Positions 35,720 through 43,835 are shown, numbered from the stretch's first letter. The stretch: DNA of 64,000 bases from Sporosarcina aquimarina (GCF_023715615.1 NZ_JAMBOM010000001.1:1302001-1366000), one strand, 5' to 3'. Made by a program: numbers and translations. Notes: generated by a model from the letters alone, not told the origin.

Positions 35720-35735
35720 GAGGAGGAAATATTAT

Positions 35736-36221
35736 ATGAAACATAGTGCAACGTATTGGACAAAAAAGTTGAAATTAGAAACCCATCCGGAAGGTGGTAG
35801 CTTTGCGGGCTCTTATGCAGCTGAAAGTACAATAGAAACTTCTACAGGAACCAGACCACTTTATACAAGTATTTACTTTATGCTAGCGGATGGAGAAATC
35901 TCTCATTTTCATCAGCTCCAGTCTGACGAACTTTGGTATTATCACGATGGGAATGCTTTAAGCGTCCATATGATCTCAACAGATGGAGAGTATTCATCGG
36001 TGAAACTAGGATTGGACATAGATAAAGGAGAACTACCGCAAATACTCGTTCCCGCGGGAACAATATTTGGGTCATCTATGATTGAAAGTGGAGACTATGC
36101 GCTAGTAGGATGCATGGTATCGCCTGGTTTTGATTTTGAGGATTTCAAACTGTTCTCAGAAGAAGAGTTGGTAGAACAGTTCCCTCAACATACAGCGATT
36201 ATAAAAAAGATGACACCATAA
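35736..36221 (+). CDS. DUF985 cupin protein
   Basis: A 161-residue cupin of the DUF985 (YML079w-like) family. The first motif HPEGGSFAGSY lies near residue 17, YFMLADGEISHFHQLQSDELWYYHDG, taken in parts, carries the cupin HxH and Glu residues, and PAGTIFGSS is the second cupin motif. AGGAGG precedes the ATG. It follows the helicase pair by 16 bases and so may be cotranscribed, though a functional link is doubtful. Function unknown. Confidence 0.87.
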   Translation: MKHSATYWTKKLKLETHPEGGSFAGSYAAESTIETSTGTRPLYTSIYFMLADGEISHFHQLQSDELWYYHDGNALSVHMISTDGEYSSVKLGLDIDKGELPQILVPAGTIFGSSMIESGDYALVGCMVSPGFDFEDFKLFSEEELVEQFPQHTAIIKKMTP

Positions 36222-36258
36222 AAAGACGTTCAGCCGAATGTGGCTGAACGTCTTTTCT
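36220..36258. terminator. Bidirectional intrinsic terminator
   Basis: Stem AAAAGACGTTCAGCC/GGCTGAACGTCTTTT around a six-base loop, between the convergent cupin and LCP genes. Confidence 0.9.
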
Positions 36259-36265
36259 TACATAC

Positions 36266-37255
36266 TTATTCACTCTCTGTACCTACATCATTATTTTTTT
36301 GAATCGAAGTAGAATTATCGGAATCTGAAGACAGAAAATCTTTTAGAGCTTGAGTGTTCTCTTCGAAGTCAATCATCAATACCTGACCGACTCCTGGGAT
36401 TCGTTGCTTTTCGTCGAATGATCCATCAATTGGCAAACGCATGGATTCTATGCCGGATTCTTTGTTGCTTAACAACCCTTTGCCGATTGAAATCATAGTT
36501 TTCTTATCTAAGTTCGTGTGCACATAACTGTCGGCCATACCAAGTAACTTAGGAAGACTTAGGATACTGTGTAGACTTGCAGCTTCGGTTTTTAACTTAG
36601 CAAGGGCTTCTTGCTGCCGATCCACACGTCCGAAATCACTTTTACTGTCATGACGGAATCGAACATAACCAAGTAATTCATCTCCATTAAGGCGTTGAAC
36701 ACCAGGTTCTAGCGTCATGTTAATACCATGAGACATTTTATAGGGAATATCGACTTCAATTCCATCGGGTGCAATAACATCGACCATTTTAGGGAAACCG
36801 TCGAAATTGACTTCTGCGTAATAATGGATATCTATTCCAAAATTCTCTTTAATCGTTTGACGAACAAGTTCTGGGCCACCTAATGAGTAGGCAGCATTCA
36901 TCTTATGTTTGCCATGACCGGGGATATCGACGTAAATATCGCGCATGACGGAGACTGTTTTCAGTTCTTTTGTGTCCTGATTGTAGTGTCCGATCATCAG
37001 TGAATCAGAACGTCCTTCATCATCATTTGGACGTGCATCTGACCCTAAAAGCAAGATATTGATTTCTCCATATTGTGGTTCGGGAGCGTTAAATATATCT
37101 TCTTCTTTATCAGGTTTTTCGCCTGCGAGGGATTGTCCAGCTTTAAACTGATCAAACAAAAAATAAGATACACCACCGATAAGGAGGAATAGTAGGAGTA
37201 GGATTACCCAGAGTTTTTTTCTTTTTTTACGAGTTCTGCGTTCAGAACGGTTCAT
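36266..37255 (-). CDS. LytR-CpsA-Psr (LCP) family wall polymer ligase
   Basis: Type II membrane protein of 329 residues. A very basic tail (RRTRKKRKK) precedes one transmembrane segment (residues 14-34), so the catalytic domain is outside. The LCP domain shows LLLGSDARPNDDEGRSDS near residue 70 with the phosphate-binding Asp and Arg residues, RDIYVDIPG, and FRHDSKSDFGRVDRQQE near 200 with the conserved DxxRxxRQ. LCP enzymes move teichoic acids or other polymers from a lipid carrier to peptidoglycan. The start at 37255 follows AGGTGG. Which of TagT, TagU or TagV it matches cannot be told. Confidence 0.9.
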   Translation of the reverse strand: MNRSERRTRKKRKKLWVILLLLFLLIGGVSYFLFDQFKAGQSLAGEKPDKEEDIFNAPEPQYGEINILLLGSDARPNDDEGRSDSLMIGHYNQDTKELKTVSVMRDIYVDIPGHGKHKMNAAYSLGGPELVRQTIKENFGIDIHYYAEVNFDGFPKMVDVIAPDGIEVDIPYKMSHGINMTLEPGVQRLNGDELLGYVRFRHDSKSDFGRVDRQQEALAKLKTEAASLHSILSLPKLLGMADSYVHTNLDKKTMISIGKGLLSNKESGIESMRLPIDGSFDEKQRIPGVGQVLMIDFEENTQALKDFLSSDSDNSTSIQKNNDVGTESE

Positions 37256-37429
37256 AGTGCCACCACCTGTTGTTGGTTCCGCAAGTATGCGGTTTGTTGC
37301 TTGATAAGTAGGACGCATTTCTACAAGAAATGTTTTCTCAAATCATTTATTAGTCTCTAACTAATGAAGCATACGATGGAACTCAATTTTTTGCAATAGT
37401 TAACTACTTGTTGTAAGCACGGATTGTAA

Positions 37430-37543
37430 TTGCATAGAGAGGGTATGCTAGTTATAATAGCTTTTGAATAGATGATTGACTCACCTTTATAGGAAAGGTG
37501 TGACGGATGGTCCTTGTCTTCTCCGTCTGACAGGACTTTTTTT
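37430..37543 (+). promoter_or_regulatory. Promoter and structured leader of the YitT gene
   Basis: TTGCAT (37430), a 17-base spacer and TATAAT (37453) give a promoter. About 80 bases of leader follow. CACCTTT/AAAGGTG (37482, 37494) forms a hairpin. GACGGA (37502) pairs with TCCGTC (37522). GTCCTTGTC (37510) pairs with GACAGGAC (37529) followed by T7, an intrinsic terminator. The second and third stems cross, so they exclude each other or form a pseudoknot. This looks like a transcription attenuator or small riboswitch; it matches no riboswitch class I know. Confidence 0.55.
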
Positions 37544-37595
37544 GTTTCTCTAATTCACATAAAAAATTTTGAATGTAATTGAAAGGAGATGTATG

Positions 37596-38453
37596 ATGTT
37601 TTTTATTGAAGCTAAACGAATTGTCACCGTTATTTTAGGCGCCTTATTATTAGCGGTATCGTTAAATTTGTTTCTCATTAACGCAAATGTTTATGCAAGC
37701 GGTTTTGCAGGAATTGCCCAGTTACTTTCTAGTGTTCTCTCGGACTTTGCAGGAATAACTGTCACTACAGGGGTGCTCCTCTTAGTATTAAACGTTCCGG
37801 TTTTCATACTGGGATGGTTTAAGGTGGGGAAAGGTTTTACCATTTACAGTATCGTTTCTGTAATTTTCACAACAATTTTTATGGAGATACTTCCAGTAAT
37901 GTCCTTATCAGATGATATTATCCTCAATGCTGTATTTGGTGGAGTTATCGGAGGGGTTGGCGTCGGAATTTCTCTGAAACTTGGGGCTTCTACAGGTGGA
38001 ATGGATATCGTTGCAATGGTGTTGTCAAGACTACAAGACAAGCCGATTGGTACGTATTTCTTGTTGCTAAATGGAATTATTATTGTCGCTGCAGGATTTT
38101 TATACGAGCCAGAAAACGCATTATATACAATGGTTGCCCTTTATGTCTCGACTGCGGTCATTGATGCTATCCATACACGTCACGAGAAAGTGACGGCCAT
38201 GATTGTTACCCGAAAAGCTGATGAGCTTCAGGAGGCTATCCATAATCAGATGGTACGAGGTATTACCATCATGCCTGCTAAAGGTGGATATACGAAAGAA
38301 GAAAAGAATATGATGTATTTGGTCATAACACGATATGAACTGTACGATTTGGAAAAAATAATTAATGAAGTCGATCCGAATGCTTTTGCAAATATTGTTC
38401 AGACTGTAGGCATTTTTGGTTTCTTCCGTCGCGAAGGTCAATCGATCACATAA
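37596..38453 (+). CDS. YitT-family membrane protein (DUF161/DUF2179)
   Basis: Membrane protein of 286 residues. Five or six hydrophobic segments form the DUF161 part, including GGVIGGVGVGISLKLGASTGGMDIVA near residue 125, whose GASTGGxDI motif marks the family. The C-terminal soluble DUF2179 domain has RGITIMPAKGGYTKEEKNMMYLVITRYEL near 225. Function is not established. The second of two ATGs has the better spacing (seven bases) to AAGGAG. Its structured leader ends in a terminator 50 bases upstream, so expression probably depends on read-through. Confidence 0.87.
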   Translation: MFFIEAKRIVTVILGALLLAVSLNLFLINANVYASGFAGIAQLLSSVLSDFAGITVTTGVLLLVLNVPVFILGWFKVGKGFTIYSIVSVIFTTIFMEILPVMSLSDDIILNAVFGGVIGGVGVGISLKLGASTGGMDIVAMVLSRLQDKPIGTYFLLLNGIIIVAAGFLYEPENALYTMVALYVSTAVIDAIHTRHEKVTAMIVTRKADELQEAIHNQMVRGITIMPAKGGYTKEEKNMMYLVITRYELYDLEKIINEVDPNAFANIVQTVGIFGFFRREGQSIT

Positions 38454-38458
38454 TGTTG

Positions 38459-38496
38459 GAGCACCCTGCTATGTAAAACAGCAGGGTGTCTTTTAC
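38459..38496. terminator. Intrinsic terminator
   Basis: Stem CACCCTGCT/AGCAGGGTG with following TCTTTT between the YitT gene and a convergent small gene. Confidence 0.8.
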
Positions 38497-38645
38497 TATT
38501 TCTTTTCTTGCTGTGACTTTCTATAAAGTTCTTTTAGGGCCTCACGTTTTTCACCGTGTGTAGAATAATCAGCAGAAAATTCTTCACGTCCCGGCAATTT
38601 TGGATGGATAGACTTCTTTTCACCATCTATATTGCGTTTCGCCAT
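38496..38645 (-). CDS. Small charged protein (49 aa)
   Basis: A 49-residue minus-strand gene, too short for usual gene calls. The ATG at 38645 is preceded by AAAAAGGGAGG, an excellent site. The sequence begins MAKRNIDGEKKS, has LPGREEFSADYSTHGEK in the middle and ends in lysines. It ends right at the terminator shared with the YitT gene. No known family recognised; size and charge resemble small Bacilli proteins such as the YfhD/SASP type, but no defining motif is seen. Confidence 0.6.
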   Translation of the reverse strand: MAKRNIDGEKKSIHPKLPGREEFSADYSTHGEKREALKELYRKSQQEKK

Positions 38646-38747
38646 TTGGAAACCTCCCTTTTTAAAAAAAGTATGTGAAGTAATGACTGCTTTTAGTCAC
38701 CGCTTGAAGTCGGGCACCATACTTATAGAGTGAAAGGGGAGGATGGG

Positions 38748-39050
38748 TTGGTTACCGTTACTTCAGTACAGATTGAAGGGCATAGTTTTACAGCTGTCTC
38801 CGTATCGCTTCCAAAAACTACGTTGCTGACAGTTTCAAACGAGAACGGGTACATTATGTGTGGGGCGCTTGACGTTGGATTGCTGAACCGATTGTTATCA
38901 GATCGCCGCATAATAGCAGGGCGTGCCACTGGTGTGAAAACCATTGATGAGTTACTTGCGGCGCCGTTGGAATCTGTGACGCTTGAAGCGGAAGAATGGG
39001 GTATAACGGCAGGCATGACAGGAGAACAAGCATTATTGAAGATGATTTGA
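38748..39050 (+). CDS. yunC: YunC-family protein (DUF1805)
   Basis: A 100-residue soluble protein that matches B. subtilis YunC along its length: IEGHSFTAVSVSLPKT, NGYIMCGALDVGLLN, AGRATGVKTIDELLAAPLESVT and a C-terminal GMTGEQALLKM. The start is TTG 38748, five bases after GGGGAGG, which gives the family N-terminus; the longer GTG start adds a non-family stretch. Structure-level function of YunC is unknown. Confidence 0.87.
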   Translation: MVTVTSVQIEGHSFTAVSVSLPKTTLLTVSNENGYIMCGALDVGLLNRLLSDRRIIAGRATGVKTIDELLAAPLESVTLEAEEWGITAGMTGEQALLKMI

Positions 39051-39059
39051 CTCACAACT

Positions 39060-39112
39060 GAAAACAAAACAAGAATCTCTGTAATTTTTAGAGGTTCTTG
39101 TTTTGTTTTCGA
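39060..39112. terminator. Intrinsic terminator
   Basis: A 20-base stem (AAACAAGAATCTCT part with AGAGGTTCTTGTTT) followed by TTTTC after the yunC gene. Confidence 0.85.
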
Positions 39113-39185
39113 CACAAAACCTCAATAAGTTTGTTTTGAATCATGGATTATTGTTGCGATTCCCAATCTGATGTTTTATGATGAA

Positions 39186-39204
39186 AATGAGAAACAATCT
39201 CATT
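39186..39204. promoter_or_regulatory. Inverted repeat, possible operator
   Basis: AATGAGA-aacaa-TCTCATT is a perfect seven-base inverted repeat 62 bases upstream of a small membrane protein gene. It is only partly Fur-like (about 11 of 15 in the 7-1-7 form), so the binding protein is not known. Confidence 0.35.
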
Positions 39205-39266
39205 GACTACATAATCGCCATGCGGTCAACTGCGAAAGATTTTTGCGCATGGGAAAGGTGAGTGCT

Positions 39267-39446
39267 ATGAAAAAAATCATTTTCGCTGCAATTGTCTGCG
39301 GCGTTGCACTAGCAGCTCTTGCATCACGTAATTACTCCACCGTTTTCACGGATGGTCTAATCGCGGGGCTTTTGGTGATTACGATCTTATCAGGCTCATC
39401 GGCCATCATCGCAGTCCAAGCACGCAGAAGGCGAGCATGGCATTGA
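39267..39446 (+). CDS. Small two-segment membrane protein (59 aa)
   Basis: A 59-residue protein from ATG 39267, chosen because GAAAGGTG lies ahead. Two hydrophobic segments (residues 4-18 and 29-50) flank a polar NYSTVFTDG loop, and the C-terminus ARRRRAWH is strongly basic and so cytoplasmic. No family is recognised with confidence. The hmoB gene follows after a terminator. Confidence 0.6.
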   Translation: MKKIIFAAIVCGVALAALASRNYSTVFTDGLIAGLLVITILSGSSAIIAVQARRRRAWH

Positions 39447-39462
39447 ACAAATGATCTGAATG

Positions 39463-39502
39463 TAGCCGGCAGGTGATTTCTGCCGGCTTTTGCTCTTTTT
39501 TT
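39463..39502 (+). terminator. Intrinsic terminator
   Basis: Stem AGCCGGCAG/CTGCCGGCT, then TTTGCTCTTTTTTT. Confidence 0.85.
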
Positions 39503-39538
39503 ATGCAACTTTTCATTCAATCAGATAGGGGACAGTAT

Positions 39539-40042
39539 ATGAATATTCATGTAACTTACGGAGATGTAACAGAGTTAAAGGCAATTAAGGAAAGTTTAAC
39601 AGATCAGCAACTTGTTCTGATGGAACTTGGAAACGAAGCTGTACTTATTCAAGAAAATGAAGGTTCTGCAGGGTTTGCTGAAGCAGATTCTTATACAGTA
39701 CTCGATGCTTCAGGTGAAATCGTTAATGGAAACTATGCAGTTTTCAATAACATTCCTGTTACTACTGAAGGAAGAGAAATTTTTGAACAACGGTTTATGG
39801 GGCGGGCTCGACGAATTGAAGATACTGAAGGTTTTTCTGCAATCCGAGTACTCCGTCCATTAGAGAGCGATACGTACGTCATTTTGACAAAGTGGAAAGA
39901 TGAGGCATCATTTAAAGCGTGGCAAAATTCTCAAGAATACGCAGATGCACACCAAAAGCGTGGGACAGAAGAAGGCATTGATCAGAAACCGAATATCTTC
40001 TCTCGTCCATCGTTTGTGACAACGTACCTAAAAGTAGACTGA
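39539..40042 (+). CDS. hmoB: Heme-degrading monooxygenase HmoB
   Basis: A 167-residue protein with a C-terminal antibiotic-biosynthesis-monooxygenase (IsdG-like) domain (residues 65-165). It cleaves heme to release iron. The domain shows RFMGRARRIEDTEGF, VILTKWKDEASFKAWQNS with the conserved tryptophans and AHQKR with the heme-ligand histidine. The N-terminal half is the extra beta domain seen in B. subtilis HmoB (about 166 residues), which separates it from HmoA. The ATG at 39539 follows ATAGGGGAC; the longer frame runs into the terminator and is not used. Confidence 0.87.
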   Translation: MNIHVTYGDVTELKAIKESLTDQQLVLMELGNEAVLIQENEGSAGFAEADSYTVLDASGEIVNGNYAVFNNIPVTTEGREIFEQRFMGRARRIEDTEGFSAIRVLRPLESDTYVILTKWKDEASFKAWQNSQEYADAHQKRGTEEGIDQKPNIFSRPSFVTTYLKVD

Positions 40043-40053
40043 ATGAGCATACA

Positions 40054-40095
40054 GAACCGGTTTCCCATTTTAAAATGGGTGATCGGCTTTTTTAT
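40054..40095 (+). terminator. Intrinsic terminator of hmoB
   Basis: Stem with CCCATTTT/AAAATGGG core and outer ACCGG-type pairs, followed by T6. Confidence 0.8.
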
Positions 40096-40172
40096 GTTTC
40101 CCACCTTTTAATGTTTGAAAACGAGATACAAGTGAAAGAGAACACTATAGGTGGAACTGAGGAGGCGTTAAA

Positions 40173-40775
40173 TTGAAGAAGAAACTCACAATTTTGCCAT
40201 CATTGGCACTTATGTTTGGTCTGGTAGCATGTGGAACTGAAAACGATTCAGAACAGGCGATATCAGGACAAGAGGTTGAAAAGAATAATGAAGTTACTGA
40301 ACCTGAAAATGACACGCGATCGGAACCATTTACAGTTCTAGTGGATTTAAAGGATGCGGACGGTCAAACTACCGGAACTGCTGAATTGGAAGAGACTGAT
40401 GAGGGGGTCAATGTGCATGTAAAGGCGGAAGGGCTTCCAGAAGGAAAACTTGGACTCCATTTTCATGAGACAGGTGTTTGTAAAGCACCTGACTTTGAAT
40501 CTGCAGGGGGCCACTTTAATCCTGAAGAGACGAATCACGGACTAGAAATGGATGGTGGACCACATGCTGGAGATCTTCCAAATTTAGAAGTAGGGGAAGA
40601 TGGGATTGTAGATGATGAATTCACTGCTAAAAATGTGACATTGGAAACTAGTGAACCTAATTCGTTGTTTAAAGATTCTGGTACAGCACTCGTGATCCAT
40701 GCAAGGGAAGATGACGGTAAAACTCAACCATCAGGAGACTCAGGAGAACGAATTGCATGCGGCGTTATTAAGTGA
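40173..40775 (+). CDS. sodC: Cu/Zn superoxide dismutase lipoprotein
   Basis: Secreted, lipid-anchored superoxide dismutase of 200 residues, starting at TTG behind GAGGAGG. The signal peptide ends in GLVAC (Cys20). The catalytic domain carries the ligands in order: LHFHETGVC (two His), SAGGHFNP (bridging His), TNHGLE and PHAGDLPNL (Zn His and Asp) and LVIHARED (last Cu His). The active-site arginine is in GERIACGVI. The ligand set appears complete, unlike B. subtilis YojM, which is known to lack some copper ligands. It should remove superoxide outside the membrane. Confidence 0.9.
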   Translation: MKKKLTILPSLALMFGLVACGTENDSEQAISGQEVEKNNEVTEPENDTRSEPFTVLVDLKDADGQTTGTAELEETDEGVNVHVKAEGLPEGKLGLHFHETGVCKAPDFESAGGHFNPEETNHGLEMDGGPHAGDLPNLEVGEDGIVDDEFTAKNVTLETSEPNSLFKDSGTALVIHAREDDGKTQPSGDSGERIACGVIK

Positions 40776-40815
40776 TGAAAAAATGGACAACCTTGAAATC
40801 AGGTTGTCCATTTAA
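40776..40815. terminator. Terminator, best on the minus strand
   Basis: A 13-bp perfect stem (AAATGGACAACCT with AGGTTGTCCATTT) with the T-run on the minus-strand side, at the end of the DUF2653 gene; it also separates sodC. Confidence 0.75.
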
Positions 40816-40818
40816 AAG

Positions 40819-41097
40819 TTACATGAGAGAGGCGATAATTCCCCGCTCATCATCTAGTAGGAATTTAATGCCCGCAGCGTAAGGGTCTTGGTGAAGTTGC
40901 TCTTCAATCCATAACCTAAGTGCTTGGGTCATGTCGAATGTATTCAAGTTGACGGTCATGCCATTTACAAAAGCTTCTGCATAAAAACCTTCGTCATCAT
41001 CATAGAACAGTTCAACTTCTACTTCCTCTGGTTGAACGGACTTGCTTTTGGCCTGGTGTAGGCAAATCGCATTTATGATATCTTGTTCTTCAATCAT
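40819..41097 (-). CDS. DUF2653 (YxcD-like) protein
   Basis: A 92-residue soluble, acidic protein of the DUF2653 family: EEQDIINAICLHQA at the N-terminus, FYDDDEGFYAEAFVNG in the middle and DPYAAGIKFLLDD near the end. I start at ATG 41097, which overlaps the stop of the preceding gene (TGATG), with GGTGG upstream; GTG at 41109 is an alternative. Translational coupling links it to the Gly-rich membrane protein. Function unknown. Confidence 0.8.
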   Translation of the reverse strand: MIEEQDIINAICLHQAKSKSVQPEEVEVELFYDDDEGFYAEAFVNGMTVNLNTFDMTQALRLWIEEQLHQDPYAAGIKFLLDDERGIIASLM

Positions 41098-41531
41098 CAG
41101 TTCTGCCACCGGTGCATGTCATCTTTATCCTGTTTCTTTTTCTTGAAATAGAGATAAGCCATTCGGATAACGCCGATAATAGCGATGATCGCAAAGACAT
41201 TAACGAGTAAGCCTAAAATTGAGCCAAGAATACCCATGTTGGCAAACAGACCACCGAATAGGAGTCCTGCTAATCCACCAAGCATAAGGCCTTTCATTAG
41301 CCCTCCCGATTTCGGCTTAGCCGCTTGTGAACCGGTGTTTTTAGTGAAAGACGTATTGTCTTTCTTATCGACTGCTGGTTTGTTGAAATTGTTTTGGTTA
41401 GGTGAAAACCCTTTTTTGCCGGATTTGTAGCCTTTCGCTTCTGCAGATGGTGAATGATCGTTAAATACGATCGTTCCAATCGGCGAAAGAATGAGCGTGA
41501 GTGCTAAAAAGGCTGCCGCAATTTTTTTCAT
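41097..41531 (-). CDS. Exported Gly-rich membrane protein (Tim44-like N-terminus)
   Basis: A 144-residue protein with a signal-like N-terminus (KKIAAAFLALTLILSPIG), a basic Asn/Lys/Ser-rich region (30-72) and a hydrophobic Gly-rich block (LMLGGLAGLLFGGLFANMG) followed by a second membrane segment and a basic tail (FKKKKQDK). The layout matches Bacillales proteins annotated as Tim44-like or preprotein translocase related, but the Tim44 domain itself is not visible. CGGAGG precedes the ATG. Coupled to the DUF2653 gene. Confidence 0.65.
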   Translation of the reverse strand: MKKIAAAFLALTLILSPIGTIVFNDHSPSAEAKGYKSGKKGFSPNQNNFNKPAVDKKDNTSFTKNTGSQAAKPKSGGLMKGLMLGGLAGLLFGGLFANMGILGSILGLLVNVFAIIAIIGVIRMAYLYFKKKKQDKDDMHRWQN

Positions 41532-41624
41532 GACCTAGTAAAACCTCCGATGAAGTAATGGATTGATTTCAATCCTCTTCATCATTGTACAATAGAATGA
41601 TTCAAAGTTAAAATGGTTCACACT

Positions 41625-41780
41625 CTACAATTGAGGAACGAACGTTTTACAGTCTGTTTCACTGCTGGACTTTGCATGGTTGCCTTTCTTGCTGACAACG
41701 TAAATTTCGTCGGCTCCACATTTGTTTCCCTCAGACCAAAACTTGCAATTATTTACTTCACATCGAATCCGCTGTCCCAT
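41625..41780 (-). CDS. DUF1540 small cysteine-rich protein
   Basis: A 51-residue protein with the DUF1540 pattern: RCEVNNCKFWSEGNKCGAD then DCKTF, which gives the four cysteines expected of a small metal-binding domain. AAAAAAGGAGG lies eight bases before the ATG at 41780. A plus-strand open frame covering the same bases is its shadow. Function unknown. Confidence 0.82.
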   Translation of the reverse strand: MGQRIRCEVNNCKFWSEGNKCGADEIYVVSKKGNHAKSSSETDCKTFVPQL

Positions 41781-42022
41781 TCCAATGCACCTCCTTTTTT
41801 ATAGGATGTGCAAGCCATACGGCACTATACAAAGTAAATAAATATTAATTAAATGCCAAACTAAAAACTTGAAGTATATGAAAAAGAAGCGTATAGTGAC
41901 TTGATGGTATTCTGAATAGGAGAGTATGACATGTGGATTTGTAAAAAGATTACGCATTGTTCAGCACATAGTTTACCTAGCTTCAGAACAAAATACATTA
42001 AACTAAAAAAGGGGATTTGCAC
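41781..42022. other. Intergenic promoter region of yjlC-ndh
   Basis: Holds the promoter of the DUF1641-ndh operon by position. I looked for a Rex box (TTGTGAAnnnnTTCACAA) and did not find a convincing one. Confidence 0.4.
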
Positions 42023-42472
42023 ATGACTACGCCGCTCAATCCTGAAGAAGCAGCAAACGTTGCTACAGAAGGCACACAGCTACCTTCCAATCAAAAACAA
42101 GATATTCTAGACCAGTTGCTTAAACCAGAAGTTCAAGAATCATTGACCACTCTTGTTGAAAAACTTCCTCAACTGACGGAGCTTGTTGACTTAATGACAA
42201 AATCTTATGATGTTGCCAAGGCTGTTGCAACTGACGAAGTATTAGTTAACGACACAACTGAATTTATGAAAGAAATCGTAGGGCCAGTTAAAGATTCTGC
42301 GAAAAATATGGCGGCAACTGTTATCGAAGCAAAAGATCTTGCTGCAAAAAACACAGAAACAATCGGCTTGTTTGGTCTTATGAAGATGATTAAAGACCCT
42401 GAAGCACAACGTATTTTCCGTTTCTTGAGTGCTTACCTTGAAATTGCTGGACAACGCAACCATACAAAATAA
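42023..42472 (+). CDS. yjlC: DUF1641 protein, YjlC homologue
   Basis: A 149-residue helical protein of the DUF1641 family (QDILDQLLKPEVQESLTTLVEKLPQL region near residues 28-52, then GLFGLMKMIKDPEAQRIFRFL near the end). It lies 34 bases before the type II NADH dehydrogenase gene, as yjlC does before ndh (yjlD) in B. subtilis. Function unknown; a role in NDH-2 assembly, stability or control is inferred only from this conserved pairing. AAAAGGGG precedes the ATG. Confidence 0.82.
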   Translation: MTTPLNPEEAANVATEGTQLPSNQKQDILDQLLKPEVQESLTTLVEKLPQLTELVDLMTKSYDVAKAVATDEVLVNDTTEFMKEIVGPVKDSAKNMAATVIEAKDLAAKNTETIGLFGLMKMIKDPEAQRIFRFLSAYLEIAGQRNHTK

Positions 42473-42506
42473 TTCGAACTAATTATTAGTAGAAGGGGAC
42501 TAGACA

Positions 42507-43691
42507 ATGACCAAACACATCGTTATTTTAGGAGCAGGTTATGGTGGTCTTTTGACAGCACTGAATGCTCGTAACTTCCTGTCAGAAAGTGATGCCACTA
42601 TCACACTTGTCAACCAAACACCAACTCACCAAATTATTACTGAGCTTCACCGTTTAGCTGGAGGAACAACTAGCGAAGGTGCGGTTGCACTTCCACTTGA
42701 GAAACTACTTGCTGGTAAAGGAGTAGAATTGAAAATCGCAACAGTTGAGAACTTTGACGTGAATACGAAAAAAGTAAACTTTGCTGGCGGAGAAACTCTT
42801 ACTTATGATGCACTAGTTGTTGCACTTGGTAGTAAAACAGCGTACTTCGGAATTCCAGGACTTGAAGAAAATAGTATGGTTCTTAAATCCGCTAGTGAAG
42901 CAAACAAAATCTTTAAACACATCGTGGACCGCATTAAAGCGTATGCAACTTCTCATGATGAAGCAGATGCAACAATCATGATTGGCGGCGGCGGTTTGAC
43001 AGGTGTTGAGCTTGTTGGTGAAATCGTTGACAACATGCCTAAAATTGCACGTGAGCACGGTGTAAACCCTGCTGATTTGAAGATTATGCTTGTTGAAGCA
43101 GGTCCGAAAATCCTTCCAGTACTACCTGATCACTTGATTGAGCGTGCTACGGAAAGTCTTGCAAAGCGTGGCGTTGAGTTCTTAATCGGACTTCCTGTTA
43201 CAAACGTTGAAGGTAACGAAATTTCATTGAAAGACGGCCGTGTCATTAAAGCGAATACTTTCGTTTGGACAGGTGGCGTTACTGGTAATCCACTCGTTGG
43301 AGAATCTGGTATTGAAGTCGACCGTGGTCGTGCAACTGTAAACGAATTCCTTCAATCTAAATCTCACTCTGATGTATTTGTTGTTGGTGACAGTGCTGTT
43401 GCTTTCCCTGCAGAAGAGGGAGCACGTCCATACGCACCAACTGCACAAAACGCTTGGCAGATGGGCGAACTTGTTGGATACAACGTGTACGCAATGCTTA
43501 CAGGCAAGTCTATGGAAGTGTTCAACCCAGTAAATTCTGGAACGCTTGCTAGCCTTGGCCGTAAAGATGCAGTTGCATCAATTGGTGGAAACAATACTTC
43601 CCTTAAGGGAATGCCAGCTTCATTGATGAAAGAAGCAAGTAACATTCGCTACTTGACTCACATCAAGGGACTTTTCGGTCTCGCATACTAA
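42507..43691 (+). CDS. ndh: Type II NADH dehydrogenase (NDH-2)
   Basis: Peripheral membrane flavoprotein of 394 residues that passes electrons from NADH to menaquinone without pumping protons. The FAD motif GAGYGGLLTA is at residues 9-18, the NADH motif GGGGLTGVELVGE near 161, VFVVGDSAV near 290 and the quinone-site motif PTAQNAWQMGE near 314. The C-terminal segment, with FGL, would hold the membrane-anchoring helices. AAGGGGA precedes the ATG. It is the second gene of the yjlC-ndh operon. Codon use is strongly biased, consistent with high expression. Confidence 0.93.
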   Translation: MTKHIVILGAGYGGLLTALNARNFLSESDATITLVNQTPTHQIITELHRLAGGTTSEGAVALPLEKLLAGKGVELKIATVENFDVNTKKVNFAGGETLTYDALVVALGSKTAYFGIPGLEENSMVLKSASEANKIFKHIVDRIKAYATSHDEADATIMIGGGGLTGVELVGEIVDNMPKIAREHGVNPADLKIMLVEAGPKILPVLPDHLIERATESLAKRGVEFLIGLPVTNVEGNEISLKDGRVIKANTFVWTGGVTGNPLVGESGIEVDRGRATVNEFLQSKSHSDVFVVGDSAVAFPAEEGARPYAPTAQNAWQMGELVGYNVYAMLTGKSMEVFNPVNSGTLASLGRKDAVASIGGNNTSLKGMPASLMKEASNIRYLTHIKGLFGLAY

Positions 43692-43697
43692 GAAGTA

Positions 43698-43753
43698 TTA
43701 GAGGACAGTCACAGAATTTCAGTACATACTGAGTTCTGTGACTGTCCTCTTTA
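43698..43753 (+). terminator. Strong intrinsic terminator of ndh
   Basis: A perfect stem of about 20 bp (GAGGACAGTCACAGAA with TTCTGTGACTGTCCTC) followed by TTTATTA. Confidence 0.88.
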
Positions 43754-43835
43754 TTAGTTTAGGAACAATTTTGAATAGAGTTGTATAAAATATTCTTATT
43801 AAGTTAGTTTACTGATAGTCAGAACGATTCGTCAT

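Noticed and set aside
39186-39204. Fur box upstream of the small gene before hmoB
   Set aside because: The inverted repeat has only about 11 of 15 matches to the 7-1-7 form and a terminator separates it from hmoB; kept only as an unspecified inverted repeat.
41613-41804. Plus-strand 63-codon frame
   Set aside because: It is the opposite strand of the DUF1540 gene, which has a strong site and the family cysteines.
41820-42020. Rex operator upstream of yjlC-ndh
   Set aside because: Expected from B. subtilis ndh control, but I found no sequence close to TTGTGAAnnnnTTCACAA.
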